This document shows, piece by piece, positions 34,394 to 35,707 of a stretch of DNA of 35,707 nt. The position numbers and the translations under genes were made by a program. The stretch lies in contig JAGREN010000004.1 of assembly GCA_020446505.1 (NCBI GenBank), positions 1-35,707 on the forward strand. Reading direction: 5' to 3'. The DNA comes from Novosphingobium sp. GTDB taxonomy: Bacteria; Pseudomonadota; Alphaproteobacteria; Sphingomonadales; Sphingomonadaceae. Each line of letters starts with the position of its first letter. Position 1 is the stretch's first letter. The notes below the pieces were generated by a model, which saw only the letters and a program-made list of their open reading frames with translations, ran no database searches and was not told where the DNA came from.

Positions 34394-35707
34394 TCAGTAC
34401 ACCCGCGCCTTCGGCTTGATGTATTCGACGTCGTCGGTGAGCGTGTATTCGTGGACCGGGCGATAGCCGATGGACACGCTGCCGCCCTTGCCGCCCCAAC
34501 CGTCGAACGAAGCGACGGTGTGCTTCATCCACTCTGCATCGTTGCGGTCCGGGAAGTCCTCGTGCGCGTGGGCGCCGCGGCTTTCCTTGCGGTTGTGCGC
34601 GGAATGCATCGTCACCTGTGCCTGGGCGATCAGGTTGTCGAGCTCCATCGTCTCGACAAGGTCAGAGTTCCAGATCAGGCCACGGTCGGTAACGCCGATG
34701 TCTTCCATCCGCTTGTAGGTCCTAGCGAGCTTTTCCTTGCCCTCGGCCATCAGCTCGTCGGTGCGGAACACGGCAGCGTGCTGGCTCATGGCGCGCTGCA
34801 TCTCGCCACGGATTTCCGCCGTTGGCGAGCCGCCCGAAGCATGACGGAAGTGGTCGAGGCGGCCGAGCGCCAGATCGGCGGAGTCCGCAGGCAATTCGGC
34901 CTGCGCGGCGGCGGGATCGATCGTCTCCTTGAGGCGATGGCCGGTCGCGCGGCCGAACACCACGAGATCGATCAGCGAGTTCGAGCCAAGACGGTTCGCG
35001 CCGTGGACCGAAACGCAGGCCGCTTCGCCCACCGCGAACAGGCCCGGCACAATCGCATCGGGATCGTCGGCGGTCGGATTGATGACCTCGCCCCAGTAGT
35101 TACAGGGGATGCCGCCCATGTTGTAGTGCACGGTCGGCACCACGGGCAGCGGCTGCCGGGTCAGGTCGACGCCAGCGAAGATCTTGCCCGACTCGGTGAT
35201 GCCCGGCAGGCGTTCTGCCAGCACCTTGGGATCGATATGATCGAGGTGCAGGTAGATGTGATCCTTCTCCGGGCCGACGCCGCGACCTTCGCGGATTTCC
35301 AGCGCCATAGAGCGCGAGACGACGTCGCGGCTGGCAAGGTCTTTCGCGGAAGGTGCGTAACGCTCCATGAAGCGTTCGCCCTCGGAATTGGTGAGATACC
35401 CGCCCTCGCCGCGCGCGCCCTCGGTGATGAGCACGCCCGCGCCGTAGATGCCAGTCGGGTGGAACTGCACGAACTCCATGTCCTGCAAGGGCAGGCCAGC
35501 GCGCAGCACCATGCCGCCACCGTCGCCGGTGCAGGTGTGGGCAGAGGTTGCGGTGTAGTAGCAGCGACCGTAGCCGCCGGTCGCCAGCACCACGGCCTTG
35601 GCGCGGAAGCGGTGGATCGTGCCGTCATCCATGCACAGCGCGATTACGCCGACGCACTTGCCGTCCTTCATGATGAGGTCGATGGCGAAGTATTCGATGA
35701 AGAAGTC
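34394..35707 (-). CDS. sdhA: succinate dehydrogenase flavoprotein subunit (N-terminus beyond window)
   Basis: The C-terminal 437 residues of the FAD subunit of respiratory complex II; the frame is open to the right edge. Visible blocks: [34 protein letters not shown] (FAD contact), [28 protein letters not shown] with the substrate-site His and Arg, [46 protein letters not shown], and the C-terminal [23 protein letters not shown]. The order matches bacterial SdhA, not fumarate reductase or L-aspartate oxidase. Its stop is followed after one base by a GTG of an unrelated membrane protein, whereas sdhB would usually be next. Confidence 0.97.
   Translation of the reverse strand, partial: DFFIEYFAIDLIMKDGKCVGVIALCMDDGTIHRFRAKAVVLATGGYGRCYYTATSAHTCTGDGGGMVLRAGLPLQDMEFVQFHPTGIYGAGVLITEGARGEGGYLTNSEGERFMERYAPSAKDLASRDVVSRSMALEIREGRGVGPEKDHIYLHLDHIDPKVLAERLPGITESGKIFAGVDLTRQPLPVVPTVHYNMGGIPCNYWGEVINPTADDPDAIVPGLFAVGEAACVSVHGANRLGSNSLIDLVVFGRATGHRLKETIDPAAAQAELPADSADLALGRLDHFRHASGGSPTAEIRGEMQRAMSQHAAVFRTDELMAEGKEKLARTYKRMEDIGVTDRGLIWNSDLVETMELDNLIAQAQVTMHSAHNRKESRGAHAHEDFPDRNDAEWMKHTVASFDGWGGKGGSVSIGYRPVHEYTLTDDVEYIKPKARVY

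Overview
The window is chromosomal DNA from an alphaproteobacterium of the order Sphingomonadales (Novosphingobium/Erythrobacteraceae type). This rests on the high GC content, the gene families present (B. subtilis-type PurF, two-subunit KorAB, LolC/LolD pair, CreD, many SDR and P450 genes) and the look of the proteins; it is inference, not a database match. Coding density is very high. No stretch of 300 bases lacks a gene; the longest gap is the 233-base korA/rppH divergent region. I saw no tRNA, rRNA, CRISPR array, insertion sequence, integrase or prophage gene.

Left part (1-9750), mostly housekeeping: the N-terminal third of DNA polymerase III alpha (dnaE, leaving the window to the left), a Yip1-type membrane protein, a reverse-strand unit for lipoprotein export (lolC-like, lolD, and a membrane protein of unknown role), a flavin reductase-like protein, purF with a coupled SDR gene, a PilZ protein, and a cyclopropane fatty acid synthase.

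Middle (9800-22960): CPD photolyase, a PAP2 phosphatase, the two-subunit 2-oxoacid:ferredoxin oxidoreductase korA-korB with an unlisted 33-codon membrane-peptide ORF coupled between them, rppH, a reverse-strand row M28 peptidase / guaB / rsmB-like / TPR protein, 3-hydroxybutyrate dehydrogenase, a YpfJ-type metallopeptidase and a secreted protein of unknown function.

Right-centre (23047-31325) is the most interesting region. It holds two different FMN-dependent alpha-hydroxy-acid oxidase/dehydrogenases, a two-domain EthD-like protein, a cytochrome P450, two tandem Coq4-like proteins with intact metal-site motifs, and a periplasmic cyclophilin. Five of them (P450, oxidase, Coq4-like A, Coq4-like B, cyclophilin) lie head to tail with gaps of 4, 22 and 7 bases and a final 4-base overlap. 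This looks like one operon for an undescribed oxidative pathway; the substrate cannot be read from the sequence. A creD-like gene is inserted on the opposite strand.

Right end (31347-35707), reverse strand: succinate dehydrogenase flavoprotein sdhA (N-terminus beyond the window), followed not by sdhB but by a small membrane protein starting with GTG one base after the sdhA stop, an OafA-type acyltransferase with SGNH domain, and a coupled secreted protein.
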